A stretch of 64,000 bases of DNA from Sindora glabra (taxonomy: Eukaryota > Streptophyta > Magnoliopsida > Fabales > Fabaceae), in assembly GCA_020226215.1 (NCBI GenBank), contig CM035228.1:67553989-67617988 (forward strand). The letters run 5' to 3'. Positions 22,991-36,012 of this stretch are shown here, in pieces. Each line of letters starts with the position of its first letter. The first letter of the stretch is position 1. The notes beneath the pieces were generated by a model. The model had not been told where the DNA came from. It saw only the letters and a program-made list of their open reading frames with translations, and did not search any database. The position numbers and the translations under genes were made by a program.

Positions 22991-23457
22991 ACTATTGGCA
23001 GAATGAATTAAAATCCTAATACAAAATTAGGCATAATAAAATATGAGCATACCTAATGCATAATTTGTTGAAGCCATGATTAATTTATATAATGGTGATG
23101 AATAAAGTTGCAACCTACTTCACTCCTGAAGTTATTCAGATAGAGAAAGAGAGAGAATATTTTCAAGAGTAGAAATTCTTATTGTGCATTATCAAAATAA
23201 TAACTCTGATATCTTTATTTAAAGTTAGACTTGTGATAGTAAACTATTGATTACTAAAAGGCTGTAAGTTGGAACCTCTAGCCATATGGGCTTATACATG
23301 ATCCAATCTATCACGGATCATATTAAAGCAGAACCCAATTTGTTCTATTTTTCATGTTAAAATACAAAACTAATTATTTAAATAAATATTCTAATAATTA
23401 ATTAATGTTAATCTATATAAATATATCTAAATAAATTATTTATTTTATTTTAATACA

Positions 23458-23834
23458 ATAGCTGTGTCATTGTTGTTTCATTGCACCATCTGACACACAA
23501 AGCATTGATATAATTTTTCTATGCTTATAGCTATTTTATGGGGCTAATTAGGCATATACTTGGAGTTCGAGAAACCCAGTAAGACCCCCGGAACAAAAGC
23601 ATGCCTGCTTATCAAGTCATTATTGGGTGAGTAACTATGCTTTCCCTTTGATATTTGGATCTTGCTGCATGATATAAACATTATTAGTTTTTTTTTAATT
23701 TTTATGTAAACAGTAACACAAATAAATATATAAACATTGATATTTGATAATTGACCGAAGCTTGAATTCTTATAATATGTTTCTTAATGACCAATCACCT
23801 TCATAACCTTTCACCTTTAAACATTGAACATTAA
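23458..23834 (+). other. Flank of the Copia element with one exon-like stretch
   Basis: After the Copia target duplicate, a segment from about 23531 to 23628 lies between TATAG and GTGAGTAA. In one frame it has a stop and then a YLEFEKPSKTPGTKACLLIK reading followed by SLLG. It may belong with the exon-like pieces at 17587-17961. No family was recognised. Confidence 0.3.
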
Positions 23835-23869
23835 TCTATTCCTACTACGAATTTAGATTTTTTTTTTTG

Positions 23870-26300
23870 GAGGGTGGGGAGTTGCTTTTTTTTAGGAATT
23901 TTTTTTAAAATAATAATATTTTAATTAATAAATTAATTTATTTTACGATATATCTTAGTATTAATTTAACTCTTATTATTTTACAACTCATTTATTATTT
24001 CTTTTCTTTCTATTTATACTATTTCATGCTTTTCAATTTTTTATGTCAACTTCTATTGTTCATAACTTTGACATTAGTATCAGTGAGTAATAGAGATATA
24101 ATACAGTATATTTTATTTGTTTATTTAAATTTTACCAATGTTATCTTAGTACTATATATTAAATTAAATACATATTAAGTAAAATTTTCTCAAGGTTTTA
24201 CAATTCATGTATGATTTCTTTTGCTTATATCTGTTCTACTGTATACTTTTTTTTATTCACTTGTGATATTTAAAGCTTAAACATCAATATTTCTTAATAT
24301 TATGAATATGACACATTAATTTTTTTTTTATCTATCTATACTACTACGAATTTAGCGACTTTTTGGGGATGCCATTTTTTTAATTACACGTGTGAGCCTA
24401 TGCTATTGACGAAAATTTTCCTGCCAATTACAATTTCTATTTTCAATTTTATACATTTTTATATTTTAATCTTTTTATTTGTTCACATTATTTACAATAA
24501 TATAGATATAATACAATATAATTTTTTACAATAATGATATTTTATTTAATATTTTTTTTACTTTTCTATATATTTTATTTTTAATTTTTATTTTAAGTTT
24601 TTATCATTTTACAATTCATTTGTTATTTGTTTTGTTTCGTTTTTATTTATCTTGTTTATGCTTTTCTATTTTTCATGTCAACTTCTATCATTCATATCTC
24701 AAATATTAATATCATTAAATAATATAATTATAAAATAATATATTTTATTTGTTTATTTAAATTTTATCAATATTATCTTAATATCAATATTTAAGTACTA
24801 TATATCAAACTAAATACATAATAATAGAAATTTTATCAAGATTTTACGATCCATATACAATTTCTCTTCTTTTATCTATTTTATTGTATACTTTTTTTAT
24901 TTATTCCTAATATTTAAAACTCAAACATCAATATTTTTTAATAGTATGAATATGACACATTAATTTATTTTTACTATAAAAATAATTTAAATAAGTGAAA
25001 TATTTTATCTAATTTAATTAATTTATGACATATTCTCTTTTTCTTATTACTTTACATCTAATGTATTGTTTCTATTCTTTTTATTTGCTTCTTTGTATAT
25101 TTTTCTCATTTTTATGTGCACCTTTATTGTTAAACTCACGTACTAATATCATTAAGTGGTATAAATATAATATGTGATATTTTGTTTTTAACTTATTTAA
25201 ATATTTCAAATAAGCTTAAATCTTAATATGGAAATTATTAAAGAAAATACTTAATCATATATACTGAAATTGATATTTAAAATTTTAAATTAAGTTTATT
25301 AATTTAAAGTTTCATAATATTTCTTTGATATCAGTTTAGAAGTACTATAATTCAAATTTAAAATACATTAATTGAAATTTTGTTAAGGGTTTACAGATTA
25401 TACATTATTTTTTCCTCCTACAAACTATTTTATTATTTTTCCCCGTTCACTTCTCATATCTTAAGTTCATATGCAATATCATTGAATTGTATAAATGTAA
25501 CACAATATATATTTTTATTATTAAAATAATTTTTATAAGTTAAAGATTTTATTTGATTGAATTAATTTGCTACATATCTATTTTTAACTCTTATTATTTT
25601 ACATTTTACATATTATTTCTTCTCTTTTTTATTTGTTCCGTTGTATGTTTTTTCTTTTTATGTTTACTCCAATCATTGATAATTTAAACATTAAAATTAT
25701 TAAATAATATAGATATAATAATATGATATATTTTATTTGTATTATAAAATATTTTAAACAAGTTAAGATTTACATGTAGAAAATATTAATTAAATTAATT
25801 ATTTATCCATTCTATTATTCATTAGAATATTTTAAAATTTTTCAATACTTTTATATCAATTTTTATGTATTATATTTCAATTTAAATATGCAATAATTTA
25901 GATTATTATAATTTTAAAACTCATTATTTCGTTTCCTTCGATTTATTTCATTAAATTGGATATTTTTCACTTTTATATTCATTTTGTTATACGCAACTTA
26001 GTCATGTTGAATAATATTGATATAAAATAAGATATTTTATTTATTATAAAAATATTTTGAATAAATAAATAATTTTATTAAATTCAAGTTATTAAACTTT
26101 TATTTTATTTTTAATTCTAATTATTTTATGGTATATTTCCCTTCTTTTTATTTACTATATTATAATTTTTTTATGCACACTGATGTTGTTTACAACTTAA
26201 ACATTAATATTATTAAATAGTATGATTATGATAAAATATTTTAAATAAATCAAAATACAATATAAAAAGTAATAAATAATTTAATTAATTATAAACTCTA
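23870..26300. repeat. Diverged AT-rich tandem repeat, left block
   Basis: A unit with the core AATATNATTAAATARTATAGATATAA, flanked by a TATTTCTTTTCTTTTTATYTAYT-like stretch and a TATCAATTTTTAAGTACTATAT-like stretch, recurs about nine times. Cores lie near 24085, 24495, 24712, 24938, 25152, 25480, 25700, 26008 and 26213, a spacing of roughly 200-400 bp. No gene was seen. Confidence 0.7.
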
Positions 26301-26374
26301 CTATTTTAATTTTGTCAACAATTTATCGACATCAATTTTTAAGTTCTATATTTCCAGTACAGATAAAATGTGAA

Positions 26375-26706
26375 AATAGCAGCAATTTCAAATTGTCGTC
26401 GGCGGTGCTTTTGACTGCAATAAATGTTAATAGCGGTGTGTTTCACACAACTGCCAGCAAACTTGCTGTCAGATTGCATTTAACGACAGTTTTACCCAAT
26501 CGTTGGAATCCATTCTCAGAGGAATTAGTGGCAGTTACTAACCGCTACTAAATTTTTTGAAAATTAGAAAAAGTAATAATGGGGGTTATGAACTGCTGCA
26601 AAAGGTTTGAAAATTTATTAAAAAAATAATTGCAATTGTAATCACCTTCAAGTGGAAGTGCCTGTGTGTCTAGCTTAAACAATAATGACATCCTCTTACC
26701 CCCTCC
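26375..26706. other. GC-richer island with CGGT-type palindromic pieces
   Basis: The short phrases GTCGTCGGCGGTGC, TAGCGGTGTGTTTCACACAACTGCC, AACGACAGTT and AGTGGCAGTTACTAACCGCT resemble the subterminal repeats of some plant CACTA or other TIR transposons. No terminus could be fixed. CACTA element 1 lies immediately to the right. Confidence 0.35.
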
Positions 26707-26739
26707 TAACACTATAACAAAATAGTTCGACACCAACAA

Positions 26740-27330
26740 CACTTTCAATGACGACATATATTTGGTCATTGGTGATACATAGGATGACTTTTATTGATGA
26801 TAATGTCGTTAGTGATAGCTCAAGAATCAAACAATGCAATTTATTTTTTGATGTGTGGGAAATTAGAAGATTTAGCGATGACAATAGTCATTGCAAAATG
26901 TTTCAACCTTTCACTGATGACAATTGCCATCATTGAATATTAGCTTTAAATTTATAAGCAAGAAAATTACACTTTCATTAACGACAAAGTCATCGGTGAA
27001 GGAGAAATTTTCATCGACAACACTTATCATCGCTGATAGTATATGGCACAAGTTCTTGTGCCACCTTCCAGTGATGATAATGTTGTTGGTAAAGATCTTG
27101 ACCTTCACCAATGATAGTTGTCATCACTAAAAGGTTAGCACAATTTCCTAGGCCAATCTTTCAGCGACAACAATTATTATTGGTGAAGGTTAAAACTTTT
27201 ATTGACGACATTGTCTTCACTAAAAAATTGATACAATTTCCTGTGTCACCTTTCAGCAATGATTTTGCTGTCGATGAAGGTCAAGATTTTTAGTGATAAT
27301 TGAGAAATTTTATCATCACTAAAGGGTAAG
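26740..27330. repeat. 5' subterminal repeats of CACTA 1
   Basis: At least a dozen copies in both orientations resemble GATGACAATGTCATCACTGAAGG, the CpG-depleted form of the motif in element 2. Small ORFs here on both strands are artefacts of the repeat. Confidence 0.8.
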
Positions 27331-29775
27331 TCTATAAATACCCCTAATGCAATTTCAATCTCATTTTTGCACAATGAGGAGGGAACACGAACGTAGGAGT
27401 GATCCAGGTATGTGATTTCTCTTGTATTCTAACATGTTTTCTATTTTTTTTTAATATTGTATAATTTATTATGTATATTATATATCATTGTGATTTATTA
27501 GATATTATTGTTGTTCAATGTTATTTATGTTAGGTTAGAGAATATCTTATTAGTAGATTTACCTTATTGAGGTATGTGAGTTAAATTTTATAAGATTTTA
27601 TTTCAATATGCAATTAATGAGGTGAATAATATAATATGAGTTTATTTGGATTGAGCTCCTCTAAAGTGCAAAATGTACTTTATAGGATAAAGTGCCCAAT
27701 CTCATCATTAATTAATTTATTTATTATTATTTATAAAATTATGAGCCAAAATTAACAGTGGGATTGAACACTTTACCTTCTAAAGTGCATTTTTCATTTT
27801 AGAGAAGCCCAATCCGAGTTTATTTAGTTTGATGGCATGGCTGTTTTAGCATGAAATTAATGTTGTTTGATTTTATATGTTATAAATGTTAAATATGTTT
27901 ATGTAATTTTGCTTTTATGTACAATTTATAAATATAAGTTTTGTTATTGTTATATTAATGAGTAAAATTGTAATTTTGAATGTGTATAAATTATTCAATT
28001 AGGTAGATGGAGTTGTTATAAGGATTTGTTTGCAAACCTTAAAATTCAAGATGTAGTTTTTGAATACAAAATTTTTAATTTCATTGAAAAAATGTAAGGT
28101 ATGGAATTAGAATAATTATATAAATATATTTTTAAAAAATATATCGATATGAGAATAAACTTTAAGGTATATAATTAAAAATTTTTAATATAACTTTGTA
28201 CAGATACTTCAATGAAAACATATAATAAAGAAAGCAAATGTTACAAATATATTTAATGGAAATGTTTTATTTAATGAAATTTTTTTATATTCAACAATAA
28301 TATTAAATATTGTATAAATACATAATGAAAATAAAAAATATATGAACCAAATAGTAACAATAAGCTTATATATAATTATACAATTTAATAAAATCACAAA
28401 TCATAAAAATATCATAATAATGTATAATGATTATTCAATAATGATTATTATGTATTCAAATTCCTATATATTCAATATTTTCATTGGAAAGGTATTAAAA
28501 ATAATAACTATTCAATAATGTTTCAAATAGGCTTTATTGTAATTTTCATGTAATTTTTTATTTTTTTCCTATGAATTTATAAAATGTCTAATATTATTCT
28601 TTTTTTGTATAAAAATAATATCTACTCAATATTGATCATTTGTATTTATACAATGAAAATGTTTTCAAATAAGATATTAATTTTTTATATGATGAAACCT
28701 ATTTGAAAATGTTCCATTTGAAAATTTGAATAAAAATATAAAAAATTTGAAAATAGAATGATTATTTTGACATCTTGTACACAATTGTCAATCATTAACA
28801 TGGAAATAGAATTCTAAATATATGATTAAATATTAAAAAATATAATTTAGTAACTATATTTTAATAAAAATGTATAAATAAAAAGTATTGAATCTTACAA
28901 ATGTATTTGATGAAGAGATTACAATGACATGAGTAAGAATCTTAAAAGGCTTGCGAGGATTTAAATTTTTATGTCATTAAAAATTATTGTACAAAATACA
29001 ATTCACGTCAATTTGACAATTGTATACTAATAGAAACCTGAAAACTTTAAACACTTGAAAATTTATCTATATTCATAAAATACATGTTAGGTTAAAAAAG
29101 TTGAATACTTATAAAATATACGTTAAGACAAAAGAGTTAAACTATATATCTTATGAATGTGGTAGAGTAGGTTAAAAATTGAATTCCTAATTTCAAAATG
29201 TTAAGTAATAGGAATTTATATGGATATTTAAAAATTTTAATAATATAAACAATAATACACTTAAATAACGATACTTATAAAATATTATAATGTAAGTTTA
29301 AAATTATTGTAAATATATTTTTACAATAATTTTAAATAGAATTATATTTACATTTGCATTATAAACTTAAATTCATTCAAGTGCTGGTTGATCTTTATAT
29401 GTCAACCAACTTTTGAATTATCTTACAAAGTTAGATAGTTTGAGATATGTCTTGTAATTATTATTAATAATTTATTTGGTGCTCGTTTGACATTATAGAA
29501 ATTTCTTGTCATCCTAACTATTCTTCGAGTATGAACTATATCGATGTAGAGTTTATATACTTGGAGAACTGCAAGAAGATATTGTTGAAATTTCTACATG
29601 TAAGAAATAATGAGCATGGATGAATTGATAAAATCATAACTACAGAAATATCTTGAATAGAATAAGACCTTACCTTTTAGAATTGGAGTGATACGGTGTA
29701 TTTAGGACAAACAACAAATATTGATCCTAACACTTAATTTCATAAGAAGTTGTCTTCTTCCCAATTAGTGGTACA
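27331..29775. other. CACTA 1 leader and AT-rich upstream region
   Basis: A leader-like stretch with GCACAATGAGGAGGGAACAC at 27368-27387 runs to a donor-like CAG/GTATGT near 27410, at the same position as the leader exon of element 2. The rest is AT-rich with no gene. Confidence 0.5.
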
Positions 29776-32700
29776 ATGTCTATAGATAAAAGATGGATCC
29801 TTCTATGAAATTGCTTATTGGACAAGTATTGGAATGGTGCGATGACATTTATTAAGAAAGCTAAAAGCTTTATTAATGAAAGGGGTTTAGTGAGATACCC
29901 ATGTAAGAAATGCATAAATATATTATTTGAAACATTGGAACATTGGAGGCATATATTATAGACAATGAATTTCACCTATTATACATAAATTAGATACACC
30001 ATGGTGAAGTGGATGTTTTGACTTCTGAGGGAACAAGGGGATATCTCCTAATAATAAGGATGGTATGGTGGATATTATACACGATTTTATTGACCTTCAT
30101 GCAATTGAAGAAATAATTTGTGATGAAGGAGAAGGGAATGAGGATGCATCCAAAGGGGACATTGGATCAAATTATAGCAGTTGTGATGATTTAAACATGT
30201 AGCACTTGAAGGTGCTACATAAGTGGACTAACAAGTCCTTTAATGCTCTCTTGAAATTATTGAAATAGACACTTTTGAAGAATAATAAATTATCTGAATC
30301 ACATTATAATGCAAATAAATGCCTTAACAAGTTGGGGTTAGAGTATGAGTCAATCCATACGTGCAAGTATGATTGTACACTTCTCTGGAAAGAAGATGTT
30401 TCAAAGGATAATTATCCAATTTATAAGGAGAGCTGATAGATAGATAAAAATATGAAAGGGAAAAAGGTGCTTTAAAAGGTGCTTTGATACTTTCCATTAA
30501 TTGATCAGCTAAAGTGATTGTATCGGTCAACACATACTGTAAAAGATATAATATGGCATCATATTGGAAGGTTAACAATGGATAGGGTAATGCGACATCC
30601 TATTGATGGGGAAGCTTGGTAGGAATTCGATAAGAAACATCCCGATCTTTTTGCTAACCCATAAAATGTTAAGCTTGGCTTAAGTGCAGATGAATTTAAT
30701 TCTTTTGGTGATAGGAACTTGTCTTATAACATATGGCCAGTGGTCATAATTACTTATAACTTGCCACCATGGATTTGCATGAATCAATTCTTTTTCATGT
30801 TAACCCTGTTAATACTAGGGCTTCAATCGCTAGGCAAGGATATTGATGTCTTCCTAAAATTGATTGTGGAAGAGTTAAGGTATCTTTAGGAGAGGGGATT
30901 GAGACTCGTAATGTTAATACAAATATGATATTTACATGCAGGCAAATTTATTGTGGACTGTAAATGATTTTCTTGCTCGATGTAGTCCCTTTGGGTGGAA
31001 GGGACTAGGCTATAAAACATGTCTTATATGTAATGACAATACTCCATCAATTCAAGTTAAGGGAAAAATTGCTTATATTAGTCATCGTCATTGGCTTCTA
31101 ATAAGTTACACATAGAGAAATTGAAAGGAATTAAATAGGAGGCCACAGAGGAGAGCCTTTCCTCATCCTCTTACTAATGAAATTATCATAGGTAAACTAT
31201 TTAAGGTGGCATAAAGATTTCCTAAAAAAATGTTTAGTTTAGTGGTTTGAAGCAGAAGAGGGATACCAATGAACTTAATTGGAGTAAAAGAAGCATATTT
31301 TTTAACTTCTCGTATTGGTTGACAATGTACTTAAGCCATAATATTGATGTAACGCATGTTGAAAATAATGTATATGATAGCATTCTGCATAAATTATTAG
31401 ATAGAGCATAAACTAAAAGGTACGGATAATATGAGACGAGATTTGATGAACATAAAAATATGGCCAGACTTACATTTGTATGAAGAGAAGGGCCAGTTTT
31501 TCAAACCACATGCTATATATACTCTCAACCAAGAAGAATGAAAATGTTTTTCAATTTATAAAAAATATGAAATTTCTTGATGGATTTGCTAGGAGTTTCA
31601 AGAAGAATGTGACTGATCATGATATGAAGTTAAAATGGTTAAAATCATATAACTATCATGTTATCATGTAAACATTGTTAGGACCTTCAATTCGAGCATT
31701 CTTACTAAAGAAATTATCATGTCCGATTGTTGAGTTGTGCAATTTCTTTAACCAAATATGTGTTATCATGCAAAGATTGTTAGGACCTTCAATTCGAGCA
31801 TTCTTCCTAAAGAAATTATCATGTTTGATTGTTAAGTTGTGCAACTCCTTTAACCAAATATGTGTAAGAACTCTTAACAGGAAGGATGTTCTACAAGCCA
31901 AGCAAGATATTGTCATTGTTTTATGCAAGCTTGAAAGGATATACCCTCTAGCATTTTTTGATATAATAGTTTATCTGATGATGCATTTGCCAAATGAAGT
32001 ATTGTAAGGCAATCTCATTCGTTTTTTATAGATGTACCTATACGAGATACATAAAAAAGTTAGATGATTATATCATGAATCATGCTTGAACTAAGGGTTC
32101 AATTGTAGAAGGATATATTGTTGATGAAGCATTGACATTTTGTTCCATGTACTTGGAAGGAGTAAAAACTAGATTCAATCGGCCCGACTAAAACCAGGAT
32201 ACAACATCCAAACATACAAAAAGGGTATTGTCAGTGTTCCGATCTTAATGTTAACCATTGGGGAAAAAGATTATATCTTACTTTGATAGAAAAGATTGAG
32301 ATATTGCCATATGGTACATCTTGAATAACTATGTTGAGATCGAAAAGTATCTCCAGTAAATTTCTATAATTATTTATAGATTTCTTCTAATTAATTATAA
32401 TGGATTAAAATATATATGTTGTGTAATGAGCACTAATAAGAGCTCAAATGAAGTGGTGCTGATAACATAGATAAGTTATAAAGAATAAAATTTCCTTTAA
32501 TTCTAAGGTAAATGTTTTTTCTTTCCAATCATGTTATGTCAATCATGTAAATATTGTTCCTTACTCATTTTTTTCCAATTTAAATTTTCATAAAAATGTT
32601 ATTTTTCTACATGTACCATTTACATAGAAATGCTTTCCCAAAAGCCACTTAAGAGTTACTACTGTTGGCTTCTAGTCCTAATTTTACTATTATGATAAAC

Positions 32701-33400
32701 TCAACATGTATTGTAAATAAAATGTGCTTTGTAGTTGAAACTCGGAATACGAAGTATAAAATATAGAATAATGACATTTCCATTCTAGAAACTAATAGTA
32801 ACATGTTTTATGATGTACTACAGACATTGTAGAGCTAACTCATCTAAATAAGTATATTGTGATTTTATTCAAATGCAAATGGTATGACACTAATCCTAAA
32901 AAGAAAAATCTTTGCATTAACAAGAACATTACAAGCATATCTGTCAGTGGGCAATGGTATAAAGACGACCCTTATATTATTACAACCCAAGTAAACTAAG
33001 TCTTTTATATTACAAATCTTCTTAATAGGACAAATTGGAAGGTTATCCATAATACAGTGCATTATGACATATGGGATCTACCCAACAATAATGTCAATGT
33101 ACAAGATTTGTCATTCCTGCAAGAAAGCAACTCTTTCAATTTTAACCTCACAATTGATCTTGAAAATTTCTATTTAGTCAACTTGAGAGATCAAAGAAAT
33201 GGTCCCTTAATCATTTCACCTTCTAAGAATACTAGATTTGCCACAGAGGGAGTGGACATCTTCATCATTGATGACAACAATTTTGAAGATGAAATGATTG
33301 AAGATTATATGGAGGGGGGCTTCTATAATCTAATGATGATGAAGAAACTGATGACCATGAGGATAAGTTTGTTAGGTTTACCAACACTAATTCAATCTAG
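29776..33400 (+). pseudogene. TNPD-type CACTA transposase pseudogene (element 1)
   Basis: From the ATG at 29776 it reads MSIDKRWILL, a stop, then YWNGAMTFIKKAKSFINERG and YPCKKC (transposase-associated domain). The Transposase_21 part (about 30540-31420) is recognisable by IWHH, LGLSADEFNSFGDRN, LPPWICMNQFFFML and NFSYWLTM-like pieces but has many frameshifts and stops. DUF4218-like sequence (31480-32330) and a DUF4216-like part (32820-33100, with CKWYDTNPKKKN and GQWYKDDPYI) follow, then an acidic tail. A 102 bp tandem duplication lies at 31679-31882. Against element 2 the gene is collinear. It normally encodes the cut-and-paste transposase; this copy is dead. Confidence 0.85.
31679..31882 (+). 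repeat. In-frame 102 bp tandem duplication in the CACTA 1 transposase
   Basis: GGACCTTCAATTCGAGCATT occurs at 31681 and again at 31783, a period of 102 bp or 34 codons. The translated unit LLGPSIRAFxLKKLSC...NFFNQICV appears twice. Element 2 has it once, near 59008-59092. Confidence 0.9.
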
Positions 33401-33549
33401 GAAAACAATATTATATTGTATTACAACTCATAATTATGCAAGAGTAATTGTGTAATTTCATTATATAAGCATAATAATTTATTTCTTGTCATTTGATTCA
33501 ATTGTAGGCTTTTCTCTTAAATACGTCCATAATGTGTACTATTCTAGTC

Positions 33550-35333
33550 ATGGAGGATGTCGATGCATGACATCATAGAGGTGATGTTGGAGGAGACCCT
33601 CCATGTTGACCCACCCACATTCCATCACAGTGCGAGAAATTAGGTATCTTTTTTTATTGTGCACACTTATGTTGATTATTTATTAAATATGAATTTATGG
33701 TATTAATATTTTCTTTTATATATCAAAGCTGCAACTTCAACAAAGAGGGGCTTGAATAGGTCCTTCAAGCTATACGAAAAGATGGAAAGAAGAGGGGAAA
33801 GATTAGTGCATGTATAGTTCGATATGACTGATATATAATATCCAGTCAAGAAGAATGGTAGCCATCTCTCTTGTGATATAGGCAATATTATTCGAGCATA
33901 CATGCCACCTTATTATAAATCATGGTGGTTGGTACCTTAACAGCTATGGGACAGAGTTATGCAAGAAGTTTGCATAAGTATCCATCTTCTTCTTATCTTA
34001 ATTTAGTTATATTTGGTATTCAAATTTTTAGATATAGTACTTACTAATTTGTTAAATATCTTCTAATGCAGTCCTACTTTGAGTTATAAGGCATCACTAA
34101 GACTGTGTGGGATGGAGTGCTTAATGGTTTGATGTGAAGTGCAATCGACCTATATAGAGACTGCAAGCACAGGTTAAACAGGCATTTTCTACAATATGGG
34201 GGTGATCAGGACTAAGATTTTGACCTGGACCATGCTAGGCATTATATTTTATGATTTGTCTCACTCTAAACATGACAGAAATGTGTGGACTTCTTCAATA
34301 GTGACAATTACAAGGTAAGTATGATATTTGATAAAGTTATGTCATTATTTCATATATCTAAATTATAAATGTAACTATATTATATAATTATTTCTTAATT
34401 TGCAAGAGCTATCCATGAGGAATGCAAATAACTAACTAAAGAAGGTGGTCAACGATCGACATGGATCAAAATCCATTGTCACATATTGTTATAGTAAGAT
34501 CATTCAACTTATTATTTATTATTTAAATGTATAATTTGTTATTAACTTAATAATTCATCCTTTCTTTCTCTTATAAAATATGAATAGATAAATTAGGAGA
34601 CAGGTGAACTCCAGTCAGTGCTAGAGAATTTTGGAGACTGACACATATATAAGATAGGGAAATAGGTGCATCTAACCCTTACAGAGTAGTATGTAAATTA
34701 GCTAAACTTTATATTTTAATGAAACAAATTTTCTTATAGTTTTTATAATTGATTTTTGTTTCAATAATTCAAGAGGAAAATGATTGAGTTGGTGACCTAG
34801 TATATCATCCACTACTCACCTAGCACTCTTGTGTAGATCGATGAGACTGTCATGCTGATAAGGTGCTTAGCACTCATTGAGGGTACAGGAAGGCAGTCGG
34901 TTATATGCCAGCTGGTGAGACATATCATTTGGTGAGCACTTTTAACTTTGGGGTGAGTTCCCACTATGTGTCCTAGGTGGGTAAGTTGCAAAAGCAGTTA
35001 TAACAAAGTCAAAAACAGCTTCAGCAAAGTTAGTTATTAATTCAAGAGCAGCAACAGCTTATTCAATAGTAGCAAATGCAATAATAATTTAAGTCATACT
35101 TGATAAAGCTCACTTTTTTACTCAAACGACAAAGTCTCATACTACTTATACCTCCATTTACTGTGGCACCGCCTGGATCGAGAAGATTTGTAGCTGCACC
35201 CCTTGTCCAGTCACTTAATCCTTCCCAGGCACTACCTTCCATGTATTGTTTACATCATCAAGATAATGATGATGATGATAGTTTTGGCACAAATGATGAT
35301 ACATCAAGTTATTTGCATCTCCCTTCCTCTTAG
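33550..35333 (+). pseudogene. TNPA/Ptta-type CACTA gene, pseudogene (element 1)
   Basis: It starts at the ATG at 33550 (MEDVDA, then a stop) and follows the exon order of the second gene of element 2. Recognisable exons include KRGLNRSFKLYEKMERRGER near 33747, a YYKSWWLVP-like piece near 33914, the segment from 34075 with an LNRHFLQYGGD-like piece, the exon ending in FFNSDNYK before GTAAGT near 34315, an RGYRKAVGYMPAGETYHL-like piece near 34880 and a final part ending in Asp-rich sequence near 35325. The Gln-rich region at 34985-35090 has several TAG codons in place of CAG. The protein family binds subterminal repeats; this copy has nonsense codons in most exons. Confidence 0.75.
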
Positions 35334-35639
35334 ATTTTATATTTACTATTTTTTTATGTACAAATATTTATATTGATCATGTATGTATAATTTTTTATTT
35401 ATTTATAGATGATTATATAATTATTTTATAAGTATTCATTTTTTATATGGATCATGTGATCATATTACACATTATTATTAGTGTCATTGGTCTATTTTAT
35501 TTGTACAATTTAAATTAGATAAAATTAAATTAAAAATATCAAATTAATTCAATTAAATTAAAATAAAAAATATTATTATCTATATTATTAAATATAATAT
35601 ATTAATTTAATTACATTTTTAATTTAAAAAATATTTAAA

Positions 35640-36005
35640 ACTTTCAGGGACAACATAGTCGTCATTATAGGTTTCAAATTAAAAAAATAAAAAATTTAAA
35701 ATAATTTTTAACGATAATAAAATTGTCACTAAAAGCTTAATTTCTTTTTTATTTTTTTAATTTAAAATCCACAACAATGACAATATCGTTACTAGAAATT
35801 TGAAATCGAAAAATTTTTTAATTTTGAAAAAGATTTCTACGATGAGAAAGTAGTTGTAGAACATTTATTTTTACTAATAACAAAATGTTATTAGTGTTGT
35901 TGCTTTCATTGATGAACCTATACTGATAACATTTTCTACGATGACTTTTCCTTTTTGCGGCGACTGAGTTATTTGCAACAACGATAAATGAATCTTTTTT
36001 GCTTT
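35640..36005. repeat. 3' subterminal repeats of CACTA 1
   Basis: The pieces resemble ACGATAATAAAATTGTCACTAAAAG and ACAATGACAATATCGTTACTAG, decayed forms of the element 2 motif in both orientations. Confidence 0.7.
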
Positions 36006-36012
36006 AGTGTAA

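Larger units (their letters stand above)
17962..23457 (-). mobile_element. Ty1/Copia LTR retrotransposon, internally deleted
   Basis: The LTRs are at 17962-18353 (392 bp) and 22991-23457 (467 bp). The minus-strand order is 5' LTR on the right, primer site TGGTATCAGA (complement of 22981-22990), gag, protease and integrase scraps, reverse transcriptase and RNase H pieces, a polypurine tract CCAAGTGGGAGATT (complement of 18354-18370), then the 3' LTR. The flanks are AAAGC (17957-17961) and ATAGC (23458-23462), a 5 bp target duplication with one mismatch. About 70 bp near 23095-23170, including a GA-rich run, is missing from the left LTR. Large coding deletions make it non-autonomous. Confidence 0.85.
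26710..36009 (+). mobile_element. CACTA (En/Spm) element 1, 9300 bp, decayed
   Basis: It begins CACTATAACAAAATAG and ends CTTTTTTGCTTTAGTG, a decayed CACTA terminal inverted repeat. The 3 bp target duplication TAA lies at 26707-26709 and 36010-36012. TGTCATCACTAAAGG-like subterminal repeats fill 26740-27330 and 35640-36005. Two plus-strand genes, TNPD-type (29776-33400) and TNPA-type (33550-35333), follow the same order and spacing as in element 2 at 54268-63410, but with many more stops and deletions. Most CpG steps of the subterminal repeats have become TpG or CpA, so this is the older copy. Confidence 0.9.
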
